Assembly: GCA_027382625.1 (NCBI GenBank)
Contig: JAJKFJ010022856.1
Coordinates: forward strand, 59,922 to 123,921
DNA: 64,000 nt
Source: Tetmemena sp. SeJ-2015
Taxonomy: Eukaryota > Ciliophora > Spirotrichea > Sporadotrichida > Oxytrichidae
Direction of reading: 5' to 3'
Below are positions 1-11,782 of this stretch, in pieces. The position numbers and the translations under genes were made by a program. Numbering within the stretch: the stretch's first letter is position 1; the number at the start of each line of letters is the position of its first letter. Below the pieces are notes generated by a model. The model was not told the DNA's origin and ran no database searches. It saw only the letters and a list, made by a program, of their open reading frames with translations.

Positions 1-2562
1 TCGTTTATTTAGCTCTGGTTGTCATCCAAGAGCAAATTTTAATGGTACTTATCATTCCCATTTAGAGTTGAATCAGAGGAATTTGAAAGTGGGCGCACCA
101 AACTATTTGGGTCCACACTAACCCCAAGAAAACTACTAAGTTGCTCTGAACTCTTTTTCTCCTAGAAGAGATAATTCCTATGAACAGTAATCTTTATGAA
201 GATTAAAGATTTATGTAAATATATGTGATCATTATTATGAAGGGATTCCTATATTCAGTTTTATTTCTTTTAAGTTATGGAGAAAGGACTTTTTAGAGTT
301 TCTTATCGATTATTCTTAGAGGAGAATGAATTTATGAGCTGGTTGTGCTTTGAAACTGAGTAAAAATCTTCTAAGGAGGTTTTTTAGATTTATCATTCTC
401 AACTAATGATCCACTCTCTTGCTTTAGTTTTGGTGTATTGCTTTCATATTAATTTTTTGCAGGAGCTGATTGTCCAGAAGCGATATTCTTCTCTAAACTT
501 TTCATGTTTGATAGCGCGGAGGTATGAAAACTATTCAGCATCTACTCCAGATACAGCTCCTTTTTAGTTTTAATTTCCCTTTTCGGTGAGATAAACTTTA
601 AAATTTCAATGTCATAATTCTACGATATTAATTGAAATATTAACCGGTAAGAAGGCTTGGCTACTTTGTTAAGTCTTTTCTTAAATCGACTTGTTCCTCT
701 CATCAATTAATAATCATAGTATTTATAATAGATCTATACAAATCAATCTAGATTCTCACTAGATATCTGTGGCTAGACCTGATAGAATTATCTAGCTCTG
801 AATATCCGGTTGCATTGAAGGATAATTAGATGAAGCTTCGATGAGCATCTTGTTTTAAAACAAGTGCTGTTGAAGCTATTGGTATTATAAGTCAGATACC
901 GAATATTTCTTCTGTAAGGAATCTAATCTATAGTGGCTTTATTTTCTTGTTTACACGCCTTCGACTCTATCAGTTTTCTATAGGATTTTATGCAACTAAA
1001 TTATGTTCCTCTTCTTCGGTTGTTGCTGAATATTCAATAACCTCTCTGTTGAGAATACTTTCCTTTCCTCTAATGGATCATTTCTGTTAAGCTTATAACT
1101 GCTTAGATTTTTAGGTTGTAGTTGCTGTTTATCCCATACCTTAATGAGTTAGTTCTAGAGTGCCAGATTGCTTTCCAATTAGGAGGAAGAGGGAGTTTCT
1201 TCCTCAGTTTAATCTTAGATTAACTCTTCTTAGATGCTTGCTACTCTAGGAAGTTTAAAGTTCTCTTTAGTTAAGTCTGGACTAATTTCAAAATAAAATT
1301 TTAAAGACTATTATTAATGCAAAGCCTACTCTCATATTTAGGCAACACATTTTGAGAAAGGAATGGGATGAAAATCTACTCTGAGTTCTGTCGCTTGTGC
1401 AGGAGTTTTTTATACTAGTGTGCTATCTCACTAGGAGGCACAATTTCTCTTCCTACTATCTTATGGAGCTTCTTAATTAGACTAGAATGATTGGGAGCAT
1501 CGGAAATAGTTCTCTGGTGGTTTTAATTTACCGTCCTGAGAGAAGCCTGCTCTTTTAGAAAAGTTATTTGGTGCTTAGATTAAGATGTATTTGTTGATTA
1601 CTTGGTTTATTTTTACTCCATTTAATTTCTTGATTATTCGACTTCAATTTATTTGGCACAAAAATTTTCCAATATATTTCCCTTTTGAAAATAAATTAAT
1701 TAAAAATAGTGATTCAAACGCTCTCTTCGCCATCATCACCTTCATCATTATTATTGAAAATGCTTTCAAATAAACTCATAGGAGGTCTACTCGCTAAACT
1801 CAGCAAACTCTTATCATTATTAAGTCCCTTAGGTACAGTAAATTAATTAGCTTCCTTTCCATCATCCTCATCATCATTTTACTCTTAATCATTTAATTTA
1901 TCTTCTTCTATCTCGACTTCTTCCATGCCTTGATTATTTGTAAACTGCTCTTAAATGTTTTTAAAGAAACTGTCTCCATCTTGAACTTAGTTATCGTTTA
2001 GGTCGTATGCCATAGTAGACCCAGGGATATTTAGCAAAGTTTCTTTCGATTCAAAAGCCATACTCTACTTCTACTCGTGCCTAAGATTCTTGAAGAACAT
2101 AGGAGGCTTGACTCGCTTGGCCTTGTGTGGATCCATCAAAGCAAATCTTGTCAAAAGCAATTAAGCTGGTTGCCAGTCTAACTCTTCTCTCCTCTTCATT
2201 TCCTTTTCTAAGTCTTCAATTCAATATTGAAGTATATATTGTGATAGCAATAATTCGCTTGTGGACATCCTTCTGCATATTTTGCTTCATTTCACTTGTA
2301 TACACCCCTGCTTAGTATTTTGCTTAATCTCTATCTATCTTGCCTGAATCTATTTGTTCCATCTGCTTCTCTTTCTATAAATTAATACTTAATCATGCTT
2401 AATATTGTAGCTATATTTCAAAGACTTGTTTAGCTTAATGAGTTTGTCAAATTCTTAGCTCTCAATTCTGAGTTAGGAACCAGTCATCATGTTATTAGGT
2501 ACATCGAAGGTCACTAATTAGCCATCCTTTTCCAGACAATAAGCTTTGAATCTGGTAAACAT
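1..2562 (-). CDS. Gln-rich unknown protein, 3' end beyond window
   Basis: I do not recognise the family. With TAA/TAG read as Gln, the minus strand gives a chain of coding exons rich in Gln, Asn, Ser and Glu, with no membrane segment. Toward the N-terminus is a compact stretch containing KMFTRFKAYCLEKDGQLVTF. It is followed by acidic low-complexity sequence and a Gln-rich basic C-terminal half that still has no stop at base 1. Frame changes are explained by short introns, including about 38 nt near 1680-1717 (GTTTGA...AAAAG), about 61 nt near 696-756 (GTGAGA...GATGAG) and about 96 nt near 200-295. The start is uncertain. The ATG at 2562 is the first usable one, but coding-like sequence reaches about 2700, only 40 bp from the Piwi stop. 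A regulatory or scaffold role would be a guess. Confidence 0.6.
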
Positions 2563-2738
2563 TTTGATATCTTGTTTGAAAGGAATCTCAATCAAGAAAT
2601 TCAAGCACTCATAATAAAGTTCTTGGTTAGATTTATTCAGATTATTTGAGGATTGCAGTTGTGATTATTAAGATACTTGAAATCTATTAGAGTATAAGAC
2701 ACAAATTTGGTTTAACTTTTAAACAAACTTTAAAAAAT

Positions 2739-5126
2739 TCAAATATAATAAAGCCCATTAATTTTTTCAAAGTGAGGGTGAGGCTTCATATTCTTTCTTT
2801 CTCCCATCATTTTAGCCAATTTATCGGCGTATTTGACGGGAGCTGGAATTTTTACAGGTCCACTGTAGTTAAAATACAGATAACAGAGTCTGTATGTAAG
2901 CTTAATAATATCCTCAGGTGGTTGCTTTATTCCATCATAGAGGACTGTGTAATGACTAGGAGTTGCAACTCCCTATCTGCAATTTTGACTCACTAAAAAG
3001 AAGTCATAACCTTCACTTGGGGTAACTGAGTGATCAATAACTGTTCCACTCCTTGGGTTTTCTAATTTCCCATTTTACTCCACCATAAACTTAGTCTTGA
3101 CTCTTTTATTGACCATCACAAATACAAATGGGCAAGCATCTGCAATTCCTTCTTCTTGGAGAGCTTTATGAATTTAATCTATCTCCTTTGTCAATATCTC
3201 CATCTTTTGAGAATTTCCTACTCCATCTCTGTAGAAGATAATTCTTTTTGGATAAATTCCATTCTTAGTTTTGAAAGCTGCGAGAGCTTCTCTAATTGCA
3301 TCTTTAAATCCTGTGCTAATGATTTCCTAGTAATCTTTGAGCTGCTCATAAACTTTGGACCAATACTAGTTAGCTTGCTAGTTGATAGTAGCGCAAACTG
3401 CTAAGAGTGAATTTTATCTCTTCTAGTGGTGCACATCATAGCCTACTATCATGCAAGGCTAATTAAGGAAAGGCATATCAGTTAATGCCCACGGTTCTCC
3501 TCCCATCTTTGCATTAATCTAAATTAATATTTTGTTGATGATCGATCTCAAATTCTTTCCTTTCGAAATGGTATTTGCTAAAACTACTTGTGAAGGAACA
3601 GGGCATTCTTAAATAAGTAGCTTTTTCAATTAGTCGTAAAGAGGACTCTTGTTTTTCTATCCTGGAACAATTAAGACAACCACATTAACTTTTGGGTTAC
3701 ATTTTTATCTTAAAATTTGCTCCCATGCTTAAATTCCACGCCCCTGCACAGGAAACATTTGAGGCTTTTAGCTGGAGTACTTAAAAGTTTCAATACATTT
3801 CTAGATCTCCCTTAAGAATGCTTCTGCATCTTTCTAATTGAATGGCTCAAAGAATATACCCCACATGTTAAGAGGTATTTGAGAGTACATTTCTTATTAA
3901 ATATTTCTATCGAAATCCATAGCACTGCAATCAGCGCTAAATGTCTTTCTTCCATTCGCAGTTTTAGCCATCATCACATCGCCTCCATTTACTCTCAGGC
4001 CATCTATAGCTACTGGCTCAGAGTCAAATTAGATTTTCCACTCATTCATAACTTATTTCACCTTTTCTTGATTTTGTAGATTTGAAATAAGTTTAGAGAT
4101 CTCCTGCTTTCTAGTCATAGCATCCTTGTGCAAGATTTGACTCAAATCCTTCATCAGATTAAAATTTGATCTTTATGAATCTGTCAAGCCAGTCATCAAA
4201 CATATCTCAGGGATGAGTGCAATTTCTTGATTGGTGCGCTCGCTTCTAGAAACAAGTAGAGGCTGATTTCTATCTTCAATATGCACGTTGTATTATCTCT
4301 TGTAGTACTGGCCAAACATTATTTCTTCTGCATCTTTGAAGGTAAATTTACTGCAAGGGGATCTATCAAAGTCTACCTTCTCAATCTTATAGGTTTTCTT
4401 GCTAACTCCATAATTAGTGACGACTATCATGTTCTTGCAAGCGTCTTGAATTTGCTCTTTGCTCTTGCCATTTTTCTCCATATCTTAGATGAAGCTGAGT
4501 ACTGTGTCCTTCCTCACCACTTTGTTAGTTAAGTCAAGTTAGACGATTGGGCCACATTCTAACTTTTGCATGGAGCTGAAAAAGCCAGGCCAAACTTCAA
4601 GACTGTGATTTGAAAGAGATTGAGCATGTTTAGGGCTAAAGCAATTTCTACCTATTCTCTCAAAGCTCATGCGCCTCATCATGTTCTTAAAGAAAATAGA
4701 GTAAAATGTGAAAAGCTCTATATCGTTCTAGCCAATTGCCTTTGACCACTTTACAGTCACATCGTATTCCTGCTCCTCATAGATTGTTGAGTAGAGTTCT
4801 TCTTGACTAATGAATTTTTGGGAGTAAAGGTTTCCTCCGAAAGCGATGTAAAAATCAAAAGTCTCCTTCAGCTAAGTTTTGATAGTGCTTAAGACCTTGT
4901 ACTTGACTGTGCTGTTTGCTGGTATCTCTGGTTCAAAAGCTAGACTGTATTTTTGCACCTCCCCGTTTGAGGATTTCAATTTGAGTCTATAAGAGTTAGT
5001 GTAGAGCTTGACTGAGGTGCCATTGAATCTCGCTCTGCTTGGTCGAGATGGAAATAGCTGCAAGTCAGTGCATTTCTCACTTTGAGCTGGAGATTTATTC
5101 ACTGGGGTTGAAGTATCGGTATCCAT
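2739..5126 (-). CDS. Piwi-clade Argonaute
   Basis: Small-RNA-binding Argonaute of the Piwi clade. In ciliates these proteins carry scan or protective small RNAs that decide which germline DNA is kept or eliminated. The reading frame is uninterrupted for 795 aa, normal for the family, with no intron or IES. A linker with ERIGRN and [12 protein letters not shown] (about 150-180) precedes a PAZ region (about 200-330). The PIWI domain fills about 460-790. Catalytic positions are visible as D564 (VGYDVHH), D634 (FYRDGVG) and H725 (ATPSHYTVL), so slicer activity looks intact. The protein ends in [12 protein letters not shown], like the usual Piwi C-terminus. The ATG at 5126 follows AT-rich non-coding DNA and starts a polar tail. 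Being IES-free is notable in a locus where neighbours are interrupted. Confidence 0.93.
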
Positions 5127-5646
5127 AATTTAATTTAAAGTTTAAATTTAATATTGAGTTGTCTCTCTCTTCGAGTTTTATAGTAACTTCTGAGGGCTTG
5201 AATATTTAAAATTAGGTGAAGAAATAAGAATAGTCAAATCTCTTGATTTTAGTAATTATGATCCTCATCGCTGCTTTCTATATAGCCCTCTTCATCAAGC
5301 ATTTATATATTGAGATAATGTGATTAAAGTACAGAAACTAATTAAATACTAAACAGGTACTTCATTTATCTACTGTTTATGTTATTAAAGAATCCCATAA
5401 ATATAATTTAGCCAAGCACTATAACATGTTAGATTATTTGCTTAAGCTCATCCTAGAATACTTTCCAATTATATCCTCTATTTATCGAGATCGATATAAA
5501 TCTCATAAGTGTGAGTTACTACACAGAATACTCTAATATGAAATTATAAAAACAATATCCTTTACTGTGTATTTAATGATTAAATATTTCGAATCCTCCT
5601 ATTTTTAATTAGCTATCTTTTATTTTCTCTATTTATAATTTATATT
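5127..5646. other. AT-rich intergenic region 5' of the Piwi gene
   Basis: About 520 bp of AT-rich DNA between the Piwi start and the 3' end of the next minus-strand gene. It should hold the Piwi promoter and 5' UTR. I see no convincing ORF, RNA gene or repeat. Confidence 0.6.
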
Positions 5647-8296
5647 TCAGCTATAATAACTGGATAAATATCTAAAATATATTTCAGGTCTTCCTTCGTC
5701 GTCTTCATTCTATCTTGAGTCTTCAAGGTTAAGTTCTTATGTTGACTTGAGTCTGATTTCATCATTCTTCCTCTCCTCCTCTCTTTTAAGTTTTATGGAC
5801 TGCTTCTTAATTAAAGCCTTCTAAGTATCCCAATCAATATCTGGCACATCATCCTTAAAAATACAAGAAGTGAACTATCAATATAAAGTTATATTGAGTT
5901 ATATAGAATGGTTACTGAGATTTAATCCTAATCAGAATTAAATAAAAATTAAGTTAAGTATGATCAATTACTTCACTTTAGAGAATAAAAATGGGATACT
6001 TTTTGAAGTCTATTTACTTTTTGACTTTAAGATTATAATATAATGATCTGGTAAGATTTATCGTCTTTATTTTCAAATTTATAGAAAAACTAAAATTTTC
6101 TTTTAAAAGAAAATACCTTATCAGCTATATCATATGATCTATTCAAATATTTAATATCATCCTCTGTGAATTTAGTCTTAGTGAATTACCTAAGCACCAA
6201 ACTCTATTAATTTTAGACAGAGAAACGCTTAGCATCAGCTTCTTCTTCCCCTCTTGGAGTAATAACAATTTGAGGCTTATCCGATTGATTTTTATAAGGT
6301 TCACTTGCCTGCCTCTCACTTGCTTAGTTTTCATTTATTTATTGAAATCTTGGGATTAAACTTTCCCAAAGCTGATATCTTAGCTTTAAATAACCTCTTC
6401 AGAAAGTTCAATTATTTAAATGCAAAGCATCTTAAAAATGTGATTTTGAATAATAAATTATAGATTTTTATTAAGTTACCTCTCTCTGAGTTGGTTGCCA
6501 AATGACTCTCTGGCATGATGTAGACTCTAATGATTTTATATAAATTAAGATAATGAGAGGTATAAAAATTAAATGAACTTTTAAATCTGTCTTCGCTAAA
6601 ATAGTTGGCTCATTTTCATATGTCATAGTAAGCTCATTCCACTTTACCGTCTTGAATTTTCCAGTGCTGCTCCTCAATAGTCCTTAACTCACTTCGCCTT
6701 GAGATGAATTTATTTTGCTACCTGAGCTAGAGAGACTACTGGGGAAAAGATTCTTGCTTGAAGAGTCTAAATTTGAATTGATGACACCAAGATTCCCTAC
6801 AACTCCAGTCTCCTCTCTCGCTCTAGAACTCTTTACGGTCCTTCTATTAGTGTTCTAATTATAAGTAGAAGAGCTTTCAGACTTCAAATCTCCACTAGAG
6901 TTAAAAAGCTGCATCTGAGATTCAAGATTAGAAAATCGCTAAGAGTCGTTTAGCTATATATTTAAAACTTGGCGAAAATAAATTTAAGAGCTGGAAATTA
7001 TTATAGTCAGAAATATTCTTGCTGTTCCCTTTAGAAGTTTATCAATTTAAAATCAAATCAATTAAGAAACAAAATGAAGATGATTTGTCATTATAGCTTG
7101 AGAAATCTTTGTCTTACATAACAGAGCGACTGTTAGGGTCATAGGTATAGTACTAACTCTCACTTTTAGTTTCCTAAATAGGTTGAGCTTGGTACTTTTA
7201 CTCCAGTGGAATATTAAGATTGGGGCCAATCTTTCTGGGATTCTTGTATAGAAACCTTCTTGATGTATTTTGGACTATAATTAAGCTTATAAATGAGAAT
7301 AAGTAACCCTAATTTATTCTGAGATAAGAATATTATGTCGTGTCCAATATCGCTGAGAGGAGCGAGAAGTGGTTCTTTCTTGCTCTTTTTATCGGCATAG
7401 CTGTTAAGAGCCAAGCTGATGTCAACTTTTCTTCTAAAGCAGCCGATTCGATATCTGTACATGAGACTTACTGTGGCCAGGCCAAGAGTTACAAAACTAA
7501 TGCCTCCAACTAGTAGCCAGATCCAACCCGGCATGTTAAAGTAGGCATTAGTGCAAATCTAATCGAAGCAGTAGTTAGTAAGACACTCTGTGTTGCTCTC
7601 GCAAGAATCTCCGAGAGCCTTGTTCCCATCGCACACTAAAGTTTAAGTACAATAGCCCTGAGAGCAACAGGCTGTCATCTAGCACTGGGAGTTAGAGCTG
7701 CACTATTCATAGCACTGCATAAAGTGAGAACATTTATTAATAAAGTAATGCTTCAAATAAATTTATAATGATCTCTTTAACTTTAATACCTTAGTTACAG
7801 CACCGAGATAAACATTCAAAGTTATATTCACAGATATCACTCTACAACTTTTGACCATGCAGACATGTAAATGGAGTGACGCATGAATAATAACTGCAGC
7901 AAAAACTGCTGTCTAGACAATCCAAATTTGAAAAGCAAAAGTGATTCCCAGTTTGATCGGGCTAAACTGCAGTTGGGATGGTAAGAATCTGCTGCTAAGT
8001 AATTCCTTTGTCTTAAGATGTTGGGAGAGAAGTCTGCAAAGATAAGAGCAGATTTATTTCTGATTGATCTTGTTAAAGATGTGCTAAATCATTTGTCTCC
8101 ATCAAATTTAAAGTTAAGAATAATGAGATAAATTAGTTTAATTGCTTGACTAGGTAAGATCCTAATTTGATTGAAATTAAGCGGTTATGATAGGACACTC
8201 GAGTTCGTTTATGCATTCTTGAATGAAAGCCAGACTAACTTTTAATTAGCAGGCTAGGATCAGAGTTATAGCGGGTGAAAAAGTATATATTCTCAT
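5647..8296 (-). CDS. Cys-rich single-pass membrane protein
   Basis: A predicted surface or endomembrane protein of unknown role. The ATG at 8296 opens a signal-peptide-like stretch (MRIYTFSPAITLILAC). About 250 residues rich in paired cysteines follow (for example CCSQGYC and SNTECLTNYCFDQICT), resembling ciliate Cys-rich ectodomains. One strong membrane helix follows (WIWLLVGGISFVTLGLATVS, about 7500), then a long Ser/Asn-rich cytoplasmic tail. A 22-nt GT-AG intron at 7286-7307 restores the frame to IGPNLNIPLEQ. Another intron lies near 7737-7790. Acidic/basic exons at 5647-5870 and 6100-6330 are open in the same direction and I join them as the C-terminus, though they could be a separate small gene. 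It starts 39 bp from the divergent polycystin gene. Confidence 0.6.
7286..7307 (-). other. 22-nt spliceosomal intron
   Basis: GT...AG segment inside the membrane-protein gene. Removing it converts a frame that runs into unlikely sequence and a TGA into a continuous tail (LGLIIVQNTSRRFLYKNP). It is among the shortest introns in the window. Confidence 0.7.
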
Positions 8297-8335
8297 TAAA
8301 AATTTTTAATCATATTCAGGAATGTTATTATTACA
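8297..8335. promoter_or_regulatory. 39-bp divergent intergenic region
   Basis: Only 39 bp separate the ATG of the Cys-rich membrane gene (-) from the proposed ATG of the polycystin gene (+). Any core promoters must be very compact or overlap the coding regions. The sequence is AT-rich with no motif I can name. Confidence 0.45.
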
Positions 8336-11300
8336 ATGAAATACTTTTAATACGCCTTTCCCTTATCTTTGTATGTGCTTAAGTAGAATTAAAGGAATTG
8401 ATTTTACAAATTTAAAATGCTGCTATCAAAAAAGAGATAGAAGCGCTTTACTTCCATCATACTTTCAAAAAATTTTGAGCGTGTTACTCTTTTCTTCTTT
8501 GTCATCTTCTATGTGGTATGGCTACTTTTGTGTTTTTATTTTTCTACTATTAGGTGCTAGTCATTTTATCAGCCTTGAAGATCTCTAATGGCAAAATTGA
8601 GCTATTTACAATAAGAAAGAATATGATACAATTCTTTAACTTGGATCCAAATGTTTCTTCCTTCTCCAACTATTCGTAGTTCTACGAATATATGTATAAT
8701 CTATCATTTATGCTTATATTTATCTCATTTTAATAACAATCTTTAAGGTAAGTCTCTTTAATATTCTGCCGTCAGCCTCTTTTATTAAATAGTTGAGAAG
8801 CTTTGGAACAACAGAACAAGTTCGCCACTGATGCCAATTGGCCTAACTCGAATAGCTTAATTCAGAATAGACTCCTCAAACTGTGATTTTTATAACCTCG
8901 GATGCTCTAATATCACTATTCTACCTAATGATGACTCTTCTCCTTATTTAAAAAGTTAGTAGTAGAAGTCTTTCACTGATAATTCCTTTAGAATGCATGA
9001 AGGCAATCAAAATTCATTCAGGTGTTATGAAACTGTCTTCAAAATTTTTGAATTGAATGTACAGTAAAAATTGTAACTAAATATACGATGACTATGGAGA
9101 GGATGAGGATGGGACAACAAAAGCATACCAATATGATATTCCATTTACAAATTATTCAAACTGCGCTCTCTATAATTGCTAAGAGTATGAATCTAGGGTG
9201 ACTAACATCTCATCTTACAGAGGAATAGCCACTGATTATCATGGCCCTACCTTCTACATAGATTTAAACTTCAATAATTCGAGGACATATTTAGTTATAA
9301 CTATATCATTATAGATTTTAAGACAACTGAAATATTGCAAAAGCTTGAAAGAAATAAATGGATAGATGCATACACAAGAGCTGTTGTAGTGCAGTGGAAT
9401 ATATATTGCACATGGGTCGACTCTTACTTCATTTTCATGTTTTCAGTCGAAGATAATGGAGATGGCGTACTTTCAGGATAGTACAAGCTGTTCTCAATCA
9501 ATGCAACGATTGAAAGTGAAAATAAAATTACCTAGATTTACGTTTAAAAAGATTCACTCTATCTTTTACTCTATTTTAAGTGTATTATAATTGTCTTCAT
9601 CATCATAGTCCTTTGCATGATAGCGAGGACTATATATGAAGCATCTTACGGTTTATCAGATAGATTCTTGACATTCATGGCTGGTGTACAAGTTAAAATT
9701 ATATTTTCAACCTTTTAATTGTACAGTATTTTTTCAACTTTGGAGCGGCTTTAACGCATATTGCAAATACTTCATTTATGACCACGCTAATAGGTTTCAC
9801 ATTCATGGACTATAACATCTTCTTTGACTTCAATAAATACATAACCCTCTGGACAATACAACTTTTATTCCTGGCACTTGGGGGTCCTTTTATCCCTTTT
9901 AGAGTATTTTAAATTCTTGCCAACTTCAAGTCCTTAGCAACGATCAAAAGAATCCTGAATAGTATATACAGACTGAGGCCTTATATCGTGACTATTGGCT
10001 TTGTTCTACTTATTTGCTATGTGAGTTGGGGAGTAGTAAGTTTATTATTTTTATAACTTAATACCAGGGCTTATTTGTATTGATGAATGCAGATCTGAAC
10101 GATTTCAAAACTCTTTTTGGTAAACTCATTTTTCAATTTTTAATCGCACCTTCTTAGACTCTCTAGTTTCTTTGACGTTGCTGAATTTCTTCGAAACTTA
10201 AGATTTCCGCCTTTTCACTACAGATCCCTTCTACCAACTCCTATATGCTTTAGAAGTATTGATGATAGGAGCTAGGATTTTGATTAAGGCTACAGCTATA
10301 GGATGCATAGCAATCCTATTCTCCAAAGCTTTCCAAATGGAGAAGGGAGGAAACATTATCACACCCAGATAAGAAGCTTAGCTCACTGATGTTCATCAAA
10401 TTAAGGAGGAGATAGAGCAGGTTGTCATCATGAAAAAATCCATGTTCATCATATTTCGAAATTCATTTGGTTACTTTAAAGATAAATTTAAAGTTCTATA
10501 ACGACACTTCTCGATTGGATAAGAGCTTTAAAAACAAGGCTGTTGTATTATGGATGCTCTCCACTCGAAATACGAATTAGATGAGGAATTTTTGCGAACA
10601 GATGTTTAAGATAATTAACTAGGAACTTAAGGCTTCAGTGGATTTTGAAACCTAGTCGGATAATAATCTCAATAACACTACACTTAGCTAAGCTAATGTA
10701 GAGTTGATGATGGAACAGGATGAGACTCTATTCTTAGACGAGACTCAATAAATGTCAAACACTTAAAACCTATCCACAAATATCTCCCAGTTAAGAAGCA
10801 AGATGGGCAAGGATCCTTAAAGTAAGTATATTTATCTCTCACTAAGCATATAGCAAGAAGCATTTTTCTTAAATTCATGTTTTTAGATAAAATACGCAAG
10901 ATCAACAGCCTCATTTTGAATGACTTTGTAGAGTCTAAGGCTTTCCTGAAGTCTTACTTCTTATTGAAGCCGCAGCTACTAACTTCAGAAACTTACTATC
11001 GTTTCCGAATCGTGCTCCAAAATATGGTATTCCACAATGATTGCAACTCAAGCAAGTTTAAAAGAGACCCCTATTTTAAGGAAGAAAGAACGAGGTAGAC
11101 TTAGATTGATGACTTCCAATAAGAGTAAATGTGCATCAAGAAAAGGTGCGGCAATCCAATATTCGCTTAAAAAGTTGGCAATAACTTTTTATTTGACTAA
11201 TGGACAGCTAACGATAAAAGAGCAGAGAGATTAGGTTTTGAGGTTAATAAAATATCTAAAGAGCACCTATTGCAAAGTACCCGTCATGCTCTACTATAAT

Positions 11301-11488
11301 CATAATTCAGATTCAAGTTTCCTTAAGTTCTTGAGTCTTTGCCTTCGACAGTACAACATGTTTTTCTGGAGCGACAATATCTCAGAGGTTCAACGCTTTT
11401 GTAAAATGGAGAACTTAAATCTTTTCAAAAAGTCATCAGTTTTGTGATTACATTAAATACTTTAAACAGTCAAAAAAGCATAGTTTGA
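8336..11488 (+). CDS. Polycystin-2-like (TRPP) cation channel
   Basis: A predicted six-TM cation channel of the polycystin family, likely in ciliary or cell membrane. A first TM segment (about 8480-8550) leads into a large extracellular loop. The loop contains PIGLTRIAQFRIDSSNCDF, matching the polycystin motif before its conserved Cys, then DFKTTEILQKLERNKWIDAY followed directly by TRAVVV, the classic TOP-domain signature. Later TM segments include LLLYFKCIIIVFIIIVLCMI, YITLWTIQLLFLALG and a pore-like NDFKTLFDSLVSLTLLNFF. A long Gln-rich cytoplasmic tail ends at TGA 11488. The ATG at 8336 is chosen because a 24-nt intron (8371-8394) joins it in frame to TM1. Other frame breaks include a 14-bp repeat-bounded segment at 9300-9313, an about 35-41 bp segment near 9686-9726, and introns near 10120 and 10830. 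One change near 9060 is unresolved. Confidence 0.85.
9300..9313 (+). other. Candidate 14-bp IES with TTATA pointer
   Basis: TTATA occurs at 9295-9299 and again at 9309-9313. Removing one copy plus the intervening bases (14 bp) turns a frame break into RTYLVIDFKTTEILQKLERN, restoring the conserved polycystin motif. A GT-AG intron here (21 nt) would not restore the frame. Confidence 0.6.
9691..9725 (+). other. Frame-restoring insert bounded by TGTACA
   Basis: TGTACA is present at 9685-9690 and 9720-9725. Loss of one copy and the AT-rich middle (35 bp) gives GVQYFFNFGAALTHIAN in frame. A 41-nt GT-AG intron (GTACAA...TACAG) also keeps the frame, so IES versus intron is undecided. Confidence 0.45.
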
Positions 11489-11782
11489 AAATAATGTATA
11501 GAATAGTAGTTAAGGAGTTTCACAAAATACAAATATTTAAAATTTCAATTATAGAGATAAATTAAATTAAAAAATGAAAGCATTAACATTAAATAAAAAG
11601 TTTCAGACAGAATAATAAATTATATAAGCTATGGGAGATTCATAATTTGATTTTTATTCAAGTGCAAATTTTATTAAGATTAGACTCACTTTAATTGACG
11701 AATAAATAGTTTCCTCTGACTAATTTAAATTTTTTTCGATTTTTTGATGATCCCATCTATAATAAGTATGTATGTATATGCA
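11489..11782. other. Convergent 3' intergenic DNA
   Basis: About 290 bp of AT-rich sequence between the stops of two converging channel genes. No ORF or hairpin terminator is evident. Confidence 0.5.

Noticed and set aside
334..801. 155-codon plus-strand ORF (MSWLCFETEQ...)
   Set aside because: It is antisense to better coding sequence on the minus strand, which is typical in codon use and joins to neighbouring exons through plausible introns.
1585..1773. Plus-strand ORF with hydrophobic start over gene 1
   Set aside because: Antisense shadow. The minus strand gives a continuous Gln-rich coding frame here once a 38-nt intron is removed.
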